A stretch of 64,000 nt of DNA from the NCBI RefSeq assembly GCF_002214385.1, contig NZ_CP014855.1, forward strand, positions 1,364,001 to 1,428,000, read 5' to 3'. The stretch's first letter is position 1, and each line of letters begins with the position of its first letter. The translations under genes were made by a program, and so were the position numbers. A model generated the notes under the pieces. The model worked only from the letters and a program-made list of their open reading frames with translations, did not search any database and was not told the origin of the DNA. Source of the stretch: Thermococcus gorgonarius. GTDB lineage: Archaea > Methanobacteriota_B > Thermococci > Thermococcales > Thermococcaceae. This document shows positions 1 to 9,501 of this stretch, one piece after another.

Positions 1-945
1 CTGTTCCACGTCACAGAGTCCCTTCTGAGCATAGATGCATCTCGGGTGGAAGCGACATCCTGATGGGATGTTGACAGCACTCGGAACCTCACCTTTGATC
101 GGAAGTTCTTTGATAACGTTCCTCCTCTCAGGCTTCGGCTCTGGAACGGCCGCCAGGAGAGCTCTGGTGTAGGGGTGAAGCGGGTTGTCGATAACGCGCT
201 TCGCTGGGCCCATCTCGACTATTCTTCCTAGGTACATGACCGCCATCCAGTCGGCGAAGTACCTCGCGGTGGACATGTCGTGGGTGATGTAGAGGTACGT
301 AACGCCCATCTTCTCCTTCAGCTCTTTCATGAGCTCGAGAATCTCAGCGCGGATTGACACGTCAAGCATCGAAACCGGCTCGTCTGCGACGATGAAGGTT
401 GGGTTGAGGATAAGGGCTCTTGCTATAGCGACACGCTGTCTCTGACCACCGGAGAGCATGTGCGGGAATCTGCTGACGTAGTCTTCAGGCGGAGTTATCT
501 TGACCATCTCAAGGGCCTTGTAGATGAGCTCCTCACGCTCTGCCCTTGTCTCACCGATGCCGTGAATGAGAAGCGGCTCCTCAAGTATGTCAAACACTCT
601 GAAGCGTGGATTAAGTGAGGCGAAGGGATCCTGGAATATCATCTGAACTTTCCTTCTGTAGGCCAGTATCTCCTCCTTGGTTGTTATCTGGGTAACATCC
701 TGACCCTCAAGGTATATCTTTCCATCGGTCGGTTCAAGCAACTTGACTATTAGTCTTCCAGTTGTGGACTTACCGCAACCGCTTTCACCCACTAGGGCAA
801 AGACCTGCTGCTTGTAGACCTCAAAGCTCACACCGTCGACTGCATGGACGAATCTCTGAGGTTCTCCTCTAAGAGCAGATAGGAGACCTCTCTTAAGCGG
901 AAAGTACTTCTTAAGGTTCTCAACTTTAAGTATCGGCTCGGCCAT
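1..945 (-). CDS. Oligopeptide-type ABC transporter ATP-binding protein (DppF/OppF-like), C-terminus cut by window edge
   Basis: Cytoplasmic ATPase subunit that powers peptide or oligosaccharide uptake with the permeases and binding protein encoded just upstream. The visible 315 codons begin at an ATG at 945. They show Walker A GESGCGKST (residues about 53-61), a Q-loop (MIFQDP), the signature LSGGQRQR, Walker B (FIVADEP) and a switch His (ITHD). After these comes the Opp/Dpp C-terminal extension with RFHPRC. The stop lies left of the window. It starts 11 bases after the stop of the sister ATPase, as last gene of the operon. The F-type assignment rests on order and on the QRQR signature; substrate is not readable from an ATPase. 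Confidence 0.93.
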   Translation of the reverse strand, partial: MAEPILKVENLKKYFPLKRGLLSALRGEPQRFVHAVDGVSFEVYKQQVFALVGESGCGKSTTGRLIVKLLEPTDGKIYLEGQDVTQITTKEEILAYRRKVQMIFQDPFASLNPRFRVFDILEEPLLIHGIGETRAEREELIYKALEMVKITPPEDYVSRFPHMLSGGQRQRVAIARALILNPTFIVADEPVSMLDVSIRAEILELMKELKEKMGVTYLYITHDMSTARYFADWMAVMYLGRIVEMGPAKRVIDNPLHPYTRALLAAVPEPKPERRNVIKELPIKGEVPSAVNIPSGCRFHPRCIYAQKGLCDVEQ

Positions 946-955
946 CTCTCACACC

Positions 956-1915
956 TCACAGCAGCCAACATGCAGCGTAGTGGTCTTTATCAATTTCCTT
1001 CAGCTCGGGTTCCTGCTGGCGGCAAATGTCCATAGCATATGAACACCTCGGGTGGAAGCGGCATCCCTTCGGCGGGTTAATGAGGTTGGGTGGCTGTCCA
1101 GGGATGAACTCCAGCTTCTCAACGTCCTCATGAAGCCTGGGTATGGCTGCTAGGAGCTTCTGGGTGTACGGATGAGCCGGCTCATAGTAGACCTTCTCAC
1201 TGTCTCCTATCTCAACGATCTTACCTGCATACATGATAGCCACTCTGTCACTTATCTCAGCGAGGATGCTGAGGTCGTGGGTGATGAAGATCATCGAGAG
1301 GTTAAGCTTCTTTTTAAGGCGCTTCATCAGGTTAATGATCTGAGCCTGGACGACGACATCAAGGGCAGTGGTAGGCTCGTCAGCTATGACGACGCTGGGT
1401 TCCATAAGCAGAGCCATTGCTATAACGACACGCTGCTTCATTCCACCGCTCAGTTCATGGGGATATCGGTAAACTATCTCGGGGTCAAGACCAACGAGCT
1501 CGAGGTACTTCTGAGCCCTGTCGAGGGCCTCCTCCTTGCTCATATCCGTGTGGTACAGAAGAGGCTCTATCATCTGATAGCCGACGGTATAAACCGGGTT
1601 GAGGACGTTCATTGCACCCTGGAATATCATCGATATCTTCTGCCAGCGGATTTCCCTTCTAAGAACGTCTTCCGGGAGACCTACTATCTCCCTTCCCTCA
1701 ATTTTTATGCTGCCATCAACGATCTTTCCTGGGGGAGTCGGCATGCCCAAAAGGGTAAAGCCAAGGGAGGACTTGCCGCAACCGCTCTCACCGGCAAGTC
1801 CGAGGACTTCGCCCTTCTTGAGGTTAAACGTGATGTTGTCGACGGCCTTAACAGCTCCCTTGTTGGTGAAGTAATACATCTTGAGGTCTTTAACTTCGAG
1901 CACGTTTCTAGCCAT
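956..1915 (-). CDS. Oligopeptide-type ABC transporter ATP-binding protein (DppD/OppD-like)
   Basis: Second ATPase of the same importer, 319 aa. It has Walker A GESGCGKSS, a Q-loop (MIFQGA), signature LSGGMKQR, Walker B (VVIADEP), the switch His (FITHD) and the C-terminal GCRFHPRC element of oligopeptide ATPases. A 19-codon upstream extension is open, but GAGGTGG ends six bases before the ATG at 1915, which encodes MARNVLEV, so I use that start. Opp/Dpp importers work with a D/F ATPase heterodimer, matching the pair here. Confidence 0.93.
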   Translation of the reverse strand: MARNVLEVKDLKMYYFTNKGAVKAVDNITFNLKKGEVLGLAGESGCGKSSLGFTLLGMPTPPGKIVDGSIKIEGREIVGLPEDVLRREIRWQKISMIFQGAMNVLNPVYTVGYQMIEPLLYHTDMSKEEALDRAQKYLELVGLDPEIVYRYPHELSGGMKQRVVIAMALLMEPSVVIADEPTTALDVVVQAQIINLMKRLKKKLNLSMIFITHDLSILAEISDRVAIMYAGKIVEIGDSEKVYYEPAHPYTQKLLAAIPRLHEDVEKLEFIPGQPPNLINPPKGCRFHPRCSYAMDICRQQEPELKEIDKDHYAACWLL

Positions 1916-1925
1916 TTCTACCACC

Positions 1926-3380
1926 TCAAATCCTCCTAAGCCTCGGGTTGAGTACCTTGTCAAGCGCCACACCGATAAGGACGAACGTTAGACCAACGAG
2001 AGTAATCGCCAGTCCGGGCGGAATGACCTCCCACCAGTATCCGTTGACTGCGGCTCCAGCACGTTGCGCTTCATTGAGCATCTGGCCCCACGTGATCTGA
2101 CTGGGATCACCGAGGCCCAGGAAGCTGAGTGAAGCTTCTGACAGGATGGCCCCCGGAACACCCAGAGCAATCTGGGCAAAGGCATAAGGCAGGAGCTGGG
2201 GTACCATATGCTTGAACACTATTCTGCCGGTTCCGGCACCAAGTGCCCTCGCGGCTTCAATGTACGTCTGCTCCTTAATCTGGAGTGCCATACTCCTTGC
2301 AACTTTTGAGATGCCAACCCATCCGAAGGCTACCAACAGTAGCACAAGCTGCCAGAGCATGATGTGCCCGCCGAAGTAAACACCAAGGAGGATAAGGATC
2401 GGCAGTGTTGGGATTGATGCGACGAACTCGTTAATCCTCTGCAGGAACTCGTCCTTCCAGCCTCCGAGGTACGCACTAGTAACTCCATAGAAGATTCCTA
2501 TGAGAACGCTGAGCAGTGCAACCGCAATACCTATGGCCAATGAGACCCTGCTCCCCCATATAAGCCCGATCCAGATGTCCCTGCCGCGGTCATCTGTTCC
2601 CATGATGCCGTAAGTCCTACCCTTGAACACTATCTCAATGTTGTTGAAGTTCACAGAGATGCCTGGCTTTGAGGTTACGTTAACCATGAGGATGTACGTG
2701 CCGTGAAGGGGCTTGGGTTTGTTCATCATGTCCTGTATATTAGGCTGTATCTGGGAGAATAGGTACCTCATGGTGTCCATTGTGGCAAGGAGCTGGAACT
2801 CCAGGGTGGGCTCAATATTAACTTTGTTCTGCTTGAGCCAGTTAATAACGTTCTTCCTAACCTGTGTGTTGGTCGACAGCTGAATGGTGGCGTTTGAGGA
2901 AACAGGTTCATCGATCAGCAACGGAACTACCCTGCTGTATCCGTTTTGGACTGGTCTCTTGAGGGCTATAGAGATGTGCGGGGCGTCCATGGGGGATGAT
3001 GCATTGGACAAAAGTTTGAAGATGACTATATCGTCCACAGGCTCGTCGTACTGGTATTTGTAAGGAATCTCAAAGCTGTAAACGGTGTTTCCGAACTGGT
3101 CCTTGCTCTCTGTTATATGAAGGTCGTGGTAGGTATAGATGACATGAGGAGCCTTTTTAGTTGAGGAGAAGTAGTTGATCCACGCCGGCGGCGCATTCTG
3201 TGGATTCTCCAGCCAGTACGTTTTCCATTTATGGGGTATGTCCGGACTCGTAATGAACGGAGCAGAAAGTGCAGTAAACAGGAGGAGGATGAGGAGGAGT
3301 AGCCCGAACATTCCGGACTTCTCCCTCCTGAAATCGTTCCAAAAGCTCTTCATGCTATCCTTCAGATCAACCCATCTCAT
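1926..3380 (-). CDS. ABC transporter permease (DppC/OppC-like) with a large extracellular insertion
   Basis: Membrane subunit of the importer, 484 aa, much longer than the roughly 300 aa usual for DppC. A first membrane helix (about 24-44) is followed by some 220 mostly hydrophilic residues with several N-x-S/T sites. The canonical GTDDRGRD motif (about 262-269) and the remaining helices come next, including the EAA loop (EAARALGAGTGRI). The insertion should face outside. Start ATG is preceded by GAGGTGA. It lies 11 bases from each neighbouring gene, so translation is probably coupled. Confidence 0.92.
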   Translation of the reverse strand: MRWVDLKDSMKSFWNDFRREKSGMFGLLLLILLLFTALSAPFITSPDIPHKWKTYWLENPQNAPPAWINYFSSTKKAPHVIYTYHDLHITESKDQFGNTVYSFEIPYKYQYDEPVDDIVIFKLLSNASSPMDAPHISIALKRPVQNGYSRVVPLLIDEPVSSNATIQLSTNTQVRKNVINWLKQNKVNIEPTLEFQLLATMDTMRYLFSQIQPNIQDMMNKPKPLHGTYILMVNVTSKPGISVNFNNIEIVFKGRTYGIMGTDDRGRDIWIGLIWGSRVSLAIGIAVALLSVLIGIFYGVTSAYLGGWKDEFLQRINEFVASIPTLPILILLGVYFGGHIMLWQLVLLLVAFGWVGISKVARSMALQIKEQTYIEAARALGAGTGRIVFKHMVPQLLPYAFAQIALGVPGAILSEASLSFLGLGDPSQITWGQMLNEAQRAGAAVNGYWWEVIPPGLAITLVGLTFVLIGVALDKVLNPRLRRI

Positions 3381-3391
3381 TTCGCGTCACC

Positions 3392-4441
3392 TCACATGCT
3401 GGCTGATGCACCGACCTTAACACGCGGGTCGAGGAAAGCGTATGCGAGGTCGGCCAGTATCATTGCCGTCAGGTACAGCAGGGTGAATATATAGGTGAGG
3501 CCAACTATGAGTGTAGTCTCGTTCTGCTGGAGGGCAATCCAGTACAACCTACCCATTCCCGGCCAGTTGAAAACGGCCTCGGTGATGATGGCTCCGCCGA
3601 GGGAACCGAGGAGGCCGAAGATGGTCATCGTGACTATGGGTGGCGCTGCGGCACGGAGTGCGTGCCCGTAAATAACCTTCCTCTCTGGGACGCCCTTGGC
3701 CCTTGCTGCCATGATGAAGTCTTCCTGCATTGTTCCTATCATGATGTTCCTGGTTGTCCAAGCCCATCCTCCAAAGAGAACGGTAACTATGGTAATAACG
3801 GGCAACACCATCCTCCACATGACGTCCTTAATGTGCGCCAATCCCGTGAGGGTGGGGTCTGGGAAGGAGTTAACGGGGAACCAGCTTAACTTGAAGGCAA
3901 AGATGAGGATCATGACCATTCCAAACCACCACATCGGAAGGCTTGCGGTGATCATTGCCAAGACAGAGATCGTCCTGTCCACAGTGCTTCCCGGTTTCTG
4001 AGCGCTCTTAACACCCAGGAGGATACCTATTAGGATAACGATTATCTGTGCTGTGGTGAATAGGAGGATTGTTCTCGGAAGGGCTATCTTGATGATTTCA
4101 CTGGCATCCCTGGTACCAAAAATCGTCTGTCTGGTCTGGCCAAAGTCAAACTTTAACGTTTTAATTGTGGTTTGCCAGACCCTAGTTCTGTAGGGTTTGT
4201 TGAGGCCATAGTAGTTGATCCAGTACTCCATCCTCTTTTTTATAAACTCGCTCTGATTAACATTTGAACCGGGGTGGTGCTGGGCGTACGCATTCCATTC
4301 AGCTTGAACGGTTTCTTGGATCTGAGACTGCAGTGTAACGTCTGCCAATTTGACAAAGAGTATGGACGTTAGCAACACGACAAAAAACAAAATTAACGCC
4401 GCATTGAACAGTCTGTACGCGAGGTACCTTCCAAATCCCAT
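3392..4441 (-). CDS. ABC transporter permease (DppB/OppB-like)
   Basis: First permease of the importer, 349 aa, with an N-terminal helix, an external loop longer than usual (about 35-125) and a C-terminal helix bundle holding the EAA-loop region (AARAKGVPERKVIYGHALR). Two in-frame ATGs exist. GGAGGT abuts the one at 4447 with no spacing but stands six bases from the one at 4441, so 4441 (MGFGRYLAYR) is preferred. The gene is separated from the binding-protein gene by 186 bases that hold a T-rich tract and a TATA-like element. Confidence 0.92.
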   Translation of the reverse strand: MGFGRYLAYRLFNAALILFFVVLLTSILFVKLADVTLQSQIQETVQAEWNAYAQHHPGSNVNQSEFIKKRMEYWINYYGLNKPYRTRVWQTTIKTLKFDFGQTRQTIFGTRDASEIIKIALPRTILLFTTAQIIVILIGILLGVKSAQKPGSTVDRTISVLAMITASLPMWWFGMVMILIFAFKLSWFPVNSFPDPTLTGLAHIKDVMWRMVLPVITIVTVLFGGWAWTTRNIMIGTMQEDFIMAARAKGVPERKVIYGHALRAAAPPIVTMTIFGLLGSLGGAIITEAVFNWPGMGRLYWIALQQNETTLIVGLTYIFTLLYLTAMILADLAYAFLDPRVKVGASASM

Positions 4442-4497
4442 AGTCATACCTCCATCCGCTTATTCAGTATCTGCTAAGGTTTCCAATCGTGTAAAAG

Positions 4498-4510
4498 TTT
4501 TATATAATTT
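4498..4510 (-). promoter_or_regulatory. Probable internal promoter of the permease-ATPase genes
   Basis: On the minus strand the sequence reads AAATTATATAAAA, a good archaeal TATA element about 60-70 bases before the permease start. Together with the T-rich tract upstream it suggests that the binding protein and the membrane/ATPase genes have separate transcripts. Inferred from sequence only. Confidence 0.5.
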
Positions 4511-4595
4511 TCCCTTAAATATGCACAGATGTACACATTCGCCAGAATGCCACGTTGGGTTAGGGAAAGTTTCAGAAGATTCTTGCAAAGACACG

Positions 4596-4625
4596 AGAAA
4601 AACAAATAGAAAAAAGAGAAAAGAA
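4596..4625 (-). terminator. T-rich tract after the binding-protein gene
   Basis: Immediately downstream of the binding-protein stop the minus strand is a pyrimidine run with several T blocks of 3-6. Archaeal termination needs only such U-rich stretches. It would let most transcripts end after the binding protein, the usual way such operons make more binding protein than permease. Confidence 0.5.
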
Positions 4626-4627
4626 GT

Positions 4628-7108
4628 TCACTTCCTCTTTCTTAGGAGGAGTGGTACGATGGCGAGGCCTATAATAGCCGCCGGACCGCAGATGCTGGTT
4701 CCCTTCTTGCTACTGCTGGTTGAGCTGCTACTTGAGGCAGTGCTACTGGTTGAGCTTGAGCTGCTGGACGGAGTGGGCTGGGCCTTGCTGAGGGACCTAA
4801 TGGCCATTGTTGAGGCCAGACCGGTCAGCGGGTCGGCTATTCCGACGTTAACTGACTTGCTAACTTCAAAGAAGTTCCACTGCTCGACGGTGAAGACACG
4901 GAGGGCATCCATCATGAGCATGCCCTCACCAAGCTTGTAGAGGTCCCAGAACTGGTCCTCACTGGTTACCGTGTAGATCTTGTTGTTGTACTCGAGCTTG
5001 TTGTTGTATATGAGCGGGCCCACCTGGGTGTTGGTCCAATTGAGTATCTCCTGGAGCTTGTCGCCGGTGTAGTACTTGAGCCCGAGCTTCTTGGCGCCTG
5101 CGTTCACGTCGCCGTTGCCGACCTGCTTGAGTAGATCCTCAACGGTGGTCTCCGGAGTGTAGCTCCAGCCAACGACACCCGGAGCATACCACACGTCGTA
5201 CTGGATGACACTGGAGGTTGGGTAGAGGGCGTAGGCGCTCGCGACCCAACCCTCAGTGTACATGTTCCACTCGTAGCTCTTCGGGTCGGTGATGTAAACG
5301 GTGTGAACTGCCTTCTTCCTGTCCCACTGGAGAACGTTGGCCTTGAATCCGGCCTTCTCAACGATGGTGCCAAGGTACTGGCCCTCCTGCAGCCTGTCGT
5401 CCTCAATCCTCGCTATGATGTTAATCTGTATCGGCTGGCCGTCGAAGAGCCACTTGCCGTCCTTCTTCTCAAGGGTGTGGCCCTGGAGGTACGGGCTGTT
5501 GGCGGCCTTGTTGAGGGCATCGTCGATGAGCTTGAGGGCGTATGCCTCATCGCCCTGGGCAGTCATGCCGAGGGCCTGAGCAACAACCTCGACGTTCTGG
5601 TACGGGACGACTGAACCGCTGGTCGGGGTGCCGTACATCGGACCGCCGCTGCCCTTCAGTATGTTTTGAACTATGAAGTTCCTGCTGATGAGCCAGTTCA
5701 TGGCATACCTGACTTCCCTGATGGCGAACGGGTTGAAGTAGACCTTGTCACCGACGGTGATGAGGTATGGGTTGTTGTCGTCATGAACTGGGTTGAAGAC
5801 CACGCTCCAGAAGGTACCGATGGTCTTGATGAGCTGAACCTTGTCGCCGTAACCCTGAGCGAGGATTCCAGTAAACTTGTAGCCGGGCTCCTCGTACCAG
5901 TACAAGTCGTAGTTGCCCTTTGCAACCTCAAGGATCGCGGTGTCCTCGTTGGTTACACCGTAAACCTCGATCAGATCAAAGTTGGCATCGAACGGGATGG
6001 GCTTCTTGGTGCCGTCTGGGAGTGTAATGGTCTTGTCCATGAAGTTGACCCTCTTCCCGGTGAACTTAACGAGCTTGAGGTACATGCTACTCGGTTTGTA
6101 TGTGTCGAGGTAGTACGGACCGTTGCTGATTATCGCGTTGTTGTGCTTGTCAATCCACTGGATCATGGCGGTGAACCCGGCCTTGGCGGCGTCGTCAGTG
6201 AGACCTGCCTTAGCTGAGTCAATGCCCCACTGCTGGAACCAGTCCTTGAGGGTGCTGAGGTAAACTGGGAGGCCCTGGCCCTCAAGCTTCTGAGCCTCGG
6301 CCTTGAAGTACGGCATCTGGTCCGGGGCGATCATGTCTATTTGGTAGCCGTTCTGCGGCTGGGTGCTCCATGAGAAGGACTTACCGTTAACGCCGTTGGC
6401 GACCATCTCACTCATGGTGTAGTAGAGCTGCCAGGGTATTGCAGCGTACGGGACGTAGTTGTCTGCGGTGTACATGTCGTTGATCGGGAAGTCGTAGTCC
6501 TGGTAAAGGGTGATGGTGACGTAGTCGTCGGTGAGCTCGCTGACCTTGACACCCATAACCTGCCTGATGGTGTCGCCCGCCCAGCTGTCCCAGGTGTCGT
6601 CGTAGTACATGTCGTTCTCACTATCCTGCGTGACCCACTCAAAGTCCATCGCGATGCCGAACATTATGTCAGCGAGGGTCATCTTATGGCCGTCATGCCA
6701 CTCACCGAGGCCGCACTTGTAGGTGACGGCAGTCTTGGCGGTGTCGCCGGCGTAAGCGGCAACCCACTGCTTTTTGGTGGAGTTGTATATGATGGCATCG
6801 TTGGGAACCTGAACGTTCCTGTCAACCTTAACAACCTGGCACCTGTAGTTGTGCGGGACTCCATCCGCACCCCAAATGAGTGCTGGATCGTTGAGGAACT
6901 GCCAGACCCTGAGGGTGTAAACGTCGGTGAGACCTCCACCTGGAGCCGGGTTGAAGACGCCCATAAAGAGGGCACCTGTTGAGGCCAGCTGTGCTATTTT
7001 GAGCTCATTGTTGGGTGTGGTTGCACTCACTGGCTTTGCTATGTAGAAAGTACTCAACAACATTAGGCCCATGACAAACAGGCCTAGAACTTTCCTATTC
7101 ATATTCAA
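4628..7108 (-). CDS. Extracellular solute-binding protein, family 5 (peptide/oligosaccharide binding)
   Basis: Surface receptor of the importer, 826 aa. The N-terminus is a signal peptide (about 1-29, ending VSA). A long SBP_bac_5 fold follows. The C-terminus has a Ser/Thr-rich linker (about 775-805) and one hydrophobic anchor (IIGLAIVPLLL) ending in RKRK, the usual Thermococcales way of tethering binding proteins. AGGAGG ends about nine bases before the first ATG, so that start is used over the second ATG six bases later. Family 5 proteins bind peptides, but in Pyrococcus close relatives bind beta-glucosides, so the substrate is uncertain. Confidence 0.92.
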   Translation of the reverse strand: MNMNRKVLGLFVMGLMLLSTFYIAKPVSATTPNNELKIAQLASTGALFMGVFNPAPGGGLTDVYTLRVWQFLNDPALIWGADGVPHNYRCQVVKVDRNVQVPNDAIIYNSTKKQWVAAYAGDTAKTAVTYKCGLGEWHDGHKMTLADIMFGIAMDFEWVTQDSENDMYYDDTWDSWAGDTIRQVMGVKVSELTDDYVTITLYQDYDFPINDMYTADNYVPYAAIPWQLYYTMSEMVANGVNGKSFSWSTQPQNGYQIDMIAPDQMPYFKAEAQKLEGQGLPVYLSTLKDWFQQWGIDSAKAGLTDDAAKAGFTAMIQWIDKHNNAIISNGPYYLDTYKPSSMYLKLVKFTGKRVNFMDKTITLPDGTKKPIPFDANFDLIEVYGVTNEDTAILEVAKGNYDLYWYEEPGYKFTGILAQGYGDKVQLIKTIGTFWSVVFNPVHDDNNPYLITVGDKVYFNPFAIREVRYAMNWLISRNFIVQNILKGSGGPMYGTPTSGSVVPYQNVEVVAQALGMTAQGDEAYALKLIDDALNKAANSPYLQGHTLEKKDGKWLFDGQPIQINIIARIEDDRLQEGQYLGTIVEKAGFKANVLQWDRKKAVHTVYITDPKSYEWNMYTEGWVASAYALYPTSSVIQYDVWYAPGVVGWSYTPETTVEDLLKQVGNGDVNAGAKKLGLKYYTGDKLQEILNWTNTQVGPLIYNNKLEYNNKIYTVTSEDQFWDLYKLGEGMLMMDALRVFTVEQWNFFEVSKSVNVGIADPLTGLASTMAIRSLSKAQPTPSSSSSSTSSTASSSSSTSSSKKGTSICGPAAIIGLAIVPLLLRKRK

Positions 7109-7317
7109 CTGCCTCCTTCTGTTTTTGGCACGTCTGCCTTTTATAGGCTATGGCAGCATTAGATTATACATCCGAACCCTTTTAAGTATTACGCTCCACA
7201 GCCCGCTATCACTCTTTGGGATATATATTTGAGCGTTAATCAACGAAAAAAGAAACACATTAAGTCGAAAAGAGCAAAATTTTAAAGAGAATGGCCACTA
7301 ACCACGTGCGGGCTTTC

Positions 7318-8571
7318 ATGGAAGAGCTCGTTATAGATGGTAGATTTCTATTCGAGGGGAAGATTACCAGAGGACAGGTAGGAATAAGGAACGGACGGAT
7401 AAGTGCCATCAAAAAAACGGGGCTAAAGGGTGAAAAGACCATTGTTCTTAAAAGTGACCAGATACTCTTGCCCGGATTGATAGACGTTCACGTTCATCTT
7501 AGGGACTTCGAGCAGAGCAACAAAGAGACCATCGAGAGCGGAACAATGGCAGCACTGCACGGGGGAATAACGGCCGTTTTTGACATGCCAAACACAAAAC
7601 CTCCGGTTATTAATGTGAAGACCTTCAGAAGAAGGCTCAAACTTCTTGAAAAAAAGGCGTATTCAGATTTTGCCGTTGGATTCCTCATATCTGGAAACTG
7701 CAACGAGGCAAAAAAGGCAAAAGCAGACTTCTATAAAGCCTTCCTGGGAGCCTCAACCGGGGGGATATACTCAGAAGACTTCTCAAGGGACTACTCATGT
7801 TCACCGGGTATGCTAAGCGTTCACGCGGAAGATCCGGAAGAGATAAGAAAACACCCGGAAAGGCCTCCCTCAGCCGAGATTGTGGCCGTTAAGAAGCTTA
7901 TCAGACTAGCGGAAAGCCTAAAAAAACCTGTGAACATATGCCACGTCTCAACAAATGGGGCAATGGAGGCAATACTATCAAAGAAACTCCCCCGGGTAAG
8001 CTTTGAGGTTACCCCACACCATCTCTTTTTGACTGAAAAAGACTACAGAAAAAACCCTCTCCTCAAGGTGTACCCCCCTCTAAGGGATGAAGAGCACCGG
8101 CGGTATCTCTGGGAAAACTTCTCAAAGATACCGATAATAGCCAGCGACCACGCACCACACACCCTGGAGGACAAGACCAATGGAGCAGCCGGTATCCCGG
8201 GCCTCGAAACGGAGGTTCCGCTTCTCCTAGATGCAGTCAACAAAGGGTTTCTTACCCTCCAGGACATTGTGGAAAAGATGAACGAGAATCCAATAAGGAT
8301 ATTTGGAATAAAGGGAAAGGGCTTCAAATTGGGAGCAGACGCAGATTTTATCATTGTTGACATGAAAAGGGAGTGGACGGTCAGGGCCGACGATCTATAC
8401 ACCAAAGCTGGATGGACTCCCTGGGAGGGAAAGAGGCTTAGAGGAAAGGTAACAACGACTATTCTTAGAGGGGAAGTCGTTATGGAAGAAGACACCATTG
8501 TTGAAAAGCCCATGGGGGTGCGGCTTAATGTACACCGTAACGGAGATAGTGGAAGCGTGGGAAGTAGCTAA
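7318..8571 (+). CDS. pyrC: Dihydroorotase
   Basis: Cyclises carbamoyl-aspartate to dihydroorotate, third step of UMP synthesis. Metal-binding residues of the amidohydrolase fold are visible: DVHVHLRD near residue 54, a lysine-less metal-centre region, HVS (about 207), the HH of TPHHLFL (about 234) and ASDHAPHT near 277. About 417 aa, normal for the archaeal type. An upstream ATG at 7291 is in frame. However, a TATA-like TTTTAAAG at 7280-7287 would place the transcript start near 7309, so the ATG at 7318 (MEELVIDGRF) fits better. The next gene overlaps its end. Confidence 0.93.
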   Translation: MEELVIDGRFLFEGKITRGQVGIRNGRISAIKKTGLKGEKTIVLKSDQILLPGLIDVHVHLRDFEQSNKETIESGTMAALHGGITAVFDMPNTKPPVINVKTFRRRLKLLEKKAYSDFAVGFLISGNCNEAKKAKADFYKAFLGASTGGIYSEDFSRDYSCSPGMLSVHAEDPEEIRKHPERPPSAEIVAVKKLIRLAESLKKPVNICHVSTNGAMEAILSKKLPRVSFEVTPHHLFLTEKDYRKNPLLKVYPPLRDEEHRRYLWENFSKIPIIASDHAPHTLEDKTNGAAGIPGLETEVPLLLDAVNKGFLTLQDIVEKMNENPIRIFGIKGKGFKLGADADFIIVDMKREWTVRADDLYTKAGWTPWEGKRLRGKVTTTILRGEVVMEEDTIVEKPMGVRLNVHRNGDSGSVGSS

Positions 8572-9238
8572 GAACGTTAAGGCCTTCAGATTCAAGGAGG
8601 CGTTTGAATTTACACCAGGCCAGTTCGTAATGGTCTGGCTACCCGGAATCGGAGAAAAACCCTTCAGTCTGGCAGACAGGGATCTTATAGTGGTCAAGAA
8701 GGTGGGCCCCTTCACATCGGAGCTTTTCAAGAGGGAAGAGGGGGAAAGACTCTGGATAAGGGGGCCGTACGGGAAAGGCTTCAAGCCGGTGGGCAAAAAC
8801 GTGGGGCTTATAGCCGGGGGAATTGGAATACCCCCGATATACGCGCTCTCCAAGACCTGGCGGGAGAAGTTCGAAAAAATCACGCTGATCTACGGGGCAA
8901 GGAGCAGGGAAGAACTTGCCCTCTTAGATATTGAGAACCACGTAGACGAGCTAATTGTAACGACAGACGATGGTTCAGCCGGAATAAAAGGATTCCCCAC
9001 AGACGTTCTAAAGAGAAAGAAGGAAGAATTCGACCAGGTTTATGCCTGCGGACCTGAAGGGATGCTGCTAGCAGTTCTTGAAGTTATGAACTATCACAAA
9101 ACTCAGGTTTCAATGGAGAGGTACATGAAATGCGGAATCGGAGTCTGCGGCAGCTGCAATCTCGGAAAGTATCTGGTGTGCAGAGACGGTCCTGTGTTCA
9201 GAGCAGAGGTGCTAGAAGACGTTTTCAGGAAGACTTAA
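8528..9238 (+). CDS. pyrK: Dihydroorotate dehydrogenase electron-transfer subunit
   Basis: Flavin and iron-sulfur protein that passes electrons from PyrD (not in this window) to NAD+. The N-terminal ferredoxin-reductase-like FAD domain has KPFSLAD. The NAD-binding part has IAGGIGIPP (about 96-104) and YACGPEGML. The C-terminal [2Fe-2S] ligands are CGIGVCGSC (about 208-216) plus a later Cys. An upstream extension is open, but GGGGGTG at 8514-8520 stands seven bases before the ATG at 8528. That start overlaps pyrC by 44 bases, implying co-translation. 236 aa. Confidence 0.9.
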   Translation: MYTVTEIVEAWEVAKNVKAFRFKEAFEFTPGQFVMVWLPGIGEKPFSLADRDLIVVKKVGPFTSELFKREEGERLWIRGPYGKGFKPVGKNVGLIAGGIGIPPIYALSKTWREKFEKITLIYGARSREELALLDIENHVDELIVTTDDGSAGIKGFPTDVLKRKKEEFDQVYACGPEGMLLAVLEVMNYHKTQVSMERYMKCGIGVCGSCNLGKYLVCRDGPVFRAEVLEDVFRKT

Positions 9239-9277
9239 ATCGTTCAAGCAACAAATTAAGAATCTGAGTGGTGGATT

Positions 9278-9493
9278 ATGGTAAGGGAAGAACTGATAGT
9301 GGATAAAGAGGGCATCAGGGAAGATCTTCTTAACTGGCATATAAAGGAAGTTGCAGAATTGGCTGCAAAATATGACAAAATGTTCAAAATAGTGAAAGAG
9401 CTGCTCCACGATAAAAATCCACTCATCAGGGCCAACGCCCTCCAAACTTTGAAGGATATGGTAAAAAAAGGTAACCTTGATCAAAAAAGATAG
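9278..9493 (+). CDS. HEAT-repeat protein, N-terminal piece of a frameshifted gene
   Basis: 71 codons with a GTGGTGG site before the ATG. The peptide ends in a helical segment typical of a HEAT repeat (NPLIRANALQTLKDMVKKG) and then stops at 9491-9493, just after six A residues at 9483-9488. Adding one A would continue the frame as DQKKIEAVLDDIIDLL, exactly into the long HEAT ORF that follows. So this is the 5' part of one gene, either disrupted, mis-sequenced or rescued by slippage on the A-tract. Confidence 0.75.
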   Translation: MVREELIVDKEGIREDLLNWHIKEVAELAAKYDKMFKIVKELLHDKNPLIRANALQTLKDMVKKGNLDQKR

Positions 9494-9501
9494 AGGCCGT
9501 T

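Noticed and set aside
1172-1939. A 255-codon plus-strand frame opposite the DppD-like ATPase
   Set aside because: Fully antisense to a gene with intact Walker and signature motifs; no ribosome site.
5666-6217. A 183-codon plus-strand frame inside the binding-protein gene
   Set aside because: Antisense shadow of the family 5 binding protein.
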